DNA from: Chloroflexi bacterium OLB14
Lineage (GTDB): Bacteria; Chloroflexota; Anaerolineae; Anaerolineales; Villigracilaceae
Reading direction: 5' to 3'
Assembly (NCBI GenBank): GCA_001567105.1
Contig: LMZR01000035.1
Location: 1 to 53,982 of the forward strand
DNA length: 53,982 nucleotides
In this document: positions 53,805 through 53,982 of the stretch, in pieces
Numbering within the stretch: the first letter of the stretch is position 1
Layout: each line of letters begins with the position of its first letter
The notes under the pieces: generated by a model
The model's input: only the letters and a program-made list of their open reading frames with translations
Told to the model about the DNA's origin: nothing
The model's database searches: none
Position numbers and translations under genes: made by a program

Positions 53805-53982
53805 TTAACTAAATGCCATTTGTAGTTCACGCTCTTTGCGGCGTTGGCGTTTGATAATAATTTTTTTCCGCGGCTCTTACAGTTTGACGTTTTTTGCCCA
53901 GAACGAATAATCAGCTTCATAAATTTTGTATGATTGATGTGTTTATCATTCATCAATGAAAAATCGGCAGAGCCTGGCTCGT
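53805..53982 (-). other. Unresolved coding remnant at window end
   Basis: Minus-strand frames here look partly coding but do not agree. One frame enters from the edge and reads DFSLMNDKHINHTKFMK and LIIRSGQK. Another reads EPRKKIIIKRQRRKEREL and MAFS to a stop at 53805. The two could join by one-base changes in the A-runs near 53861-53867 or 53898-53904. I do not recognise the product. It is either the 3' end of a real gene with homopolymer errors or a decayed gene. Confidence 0.3.

Overview
The window (about 54 kb, roughly 40% G+C, dense coding) is chromosomal DNA of a free-living bacterium. It carries a nearly complete division and cell wall (dcw) cluster, NAD-dependent DNA ligase, ECF sigma factors, leaderless promoters and many small palindromic repeats. 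I favour the phylum Chloroflexota, class Anaerolineae, from overall gene flavour and order; that placement is inference, since no rRNA gene is present.

Layout. 1-3.3 kb: a G+C-rich left edge with a decayed P-type ATPase fragment, an AvaI/BsoBI-like restriction-modification pair, and a selenocysteine tRNA. 3.3-9.2 kb: M50 membrane protease, sugar-binding lipoprotein, a serine-rich zinc-ribbon membrane protein, and an ECF sigma / zinc anti-sigma / beta-roll membrane protein operon. 9.2-11 kb: a frameshifted MFS transporter and nadD. 11-19.4 kb: a signalling island, the most interesting part of the window. It has a HAMP-GAF protein, a tandem-domain nucleotide cyclase with complementary half-sites, a cyclic-nucleotide-binding protein, a HAMP-like/coiled-coil protein sharing a C-terminal tail with the GAF protein, a PrsW-like membrane protein, two paralogous MinD/ParA-type ATPases each with a small winged-helix-like partner, a small zinc protein and an ECF sigma pair. 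19.4-29.1 kb: ligA, an SRPBCC protein, an alpha-oxoamine synthase, LysE, YczE, a P1 peptidase, a YcaQ-type glycosylase and small membrane proteins. 29.2-47.3 kb: the dcw cluster on the minus strand, read from mraZ to ftsZ: mraZ-rsmH-ftsL-ftsI-murF-mraY-murD-ftsW-murG-cvpA-murC-murB-(four-helix protein)-ddl-ftsQ-ftsA-ftsZ. murE is absent. The promoter carries three 10-bp-spaced MraZ boxes. 47.3-54 kb: an rRNA-type methyltransferase with an in-frame repeat insertion, a second restriction-modification pair between two near-identical terminators, a membrane pair with a Vps62-like domain, and galK.

How the genes work together. The cyclase would make a cyclic nucleotide that the GAF and CNB proteins could sense. 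The MinD-like ATPases, the tail proteins and the PrsW-like protein look like a membrane-linked output module; this is inference from domains and gene order. The dcw genes build and partition peptidoglycan precursors and the Z-ring.

Caveats. Five genes (MFS transporter, PrsW-like, sigma-linked membrane protein, ddl, murD) are broken by single-base indels, four of the six lying in A/T homopolymers. Because ddl and murD should be essential, uncorrected sequencing error is the simplest reading. GTAG-headed palindromic (REP-like) elements are scattered in the window, and three of them supply the TAG stop codon of dcw genes.
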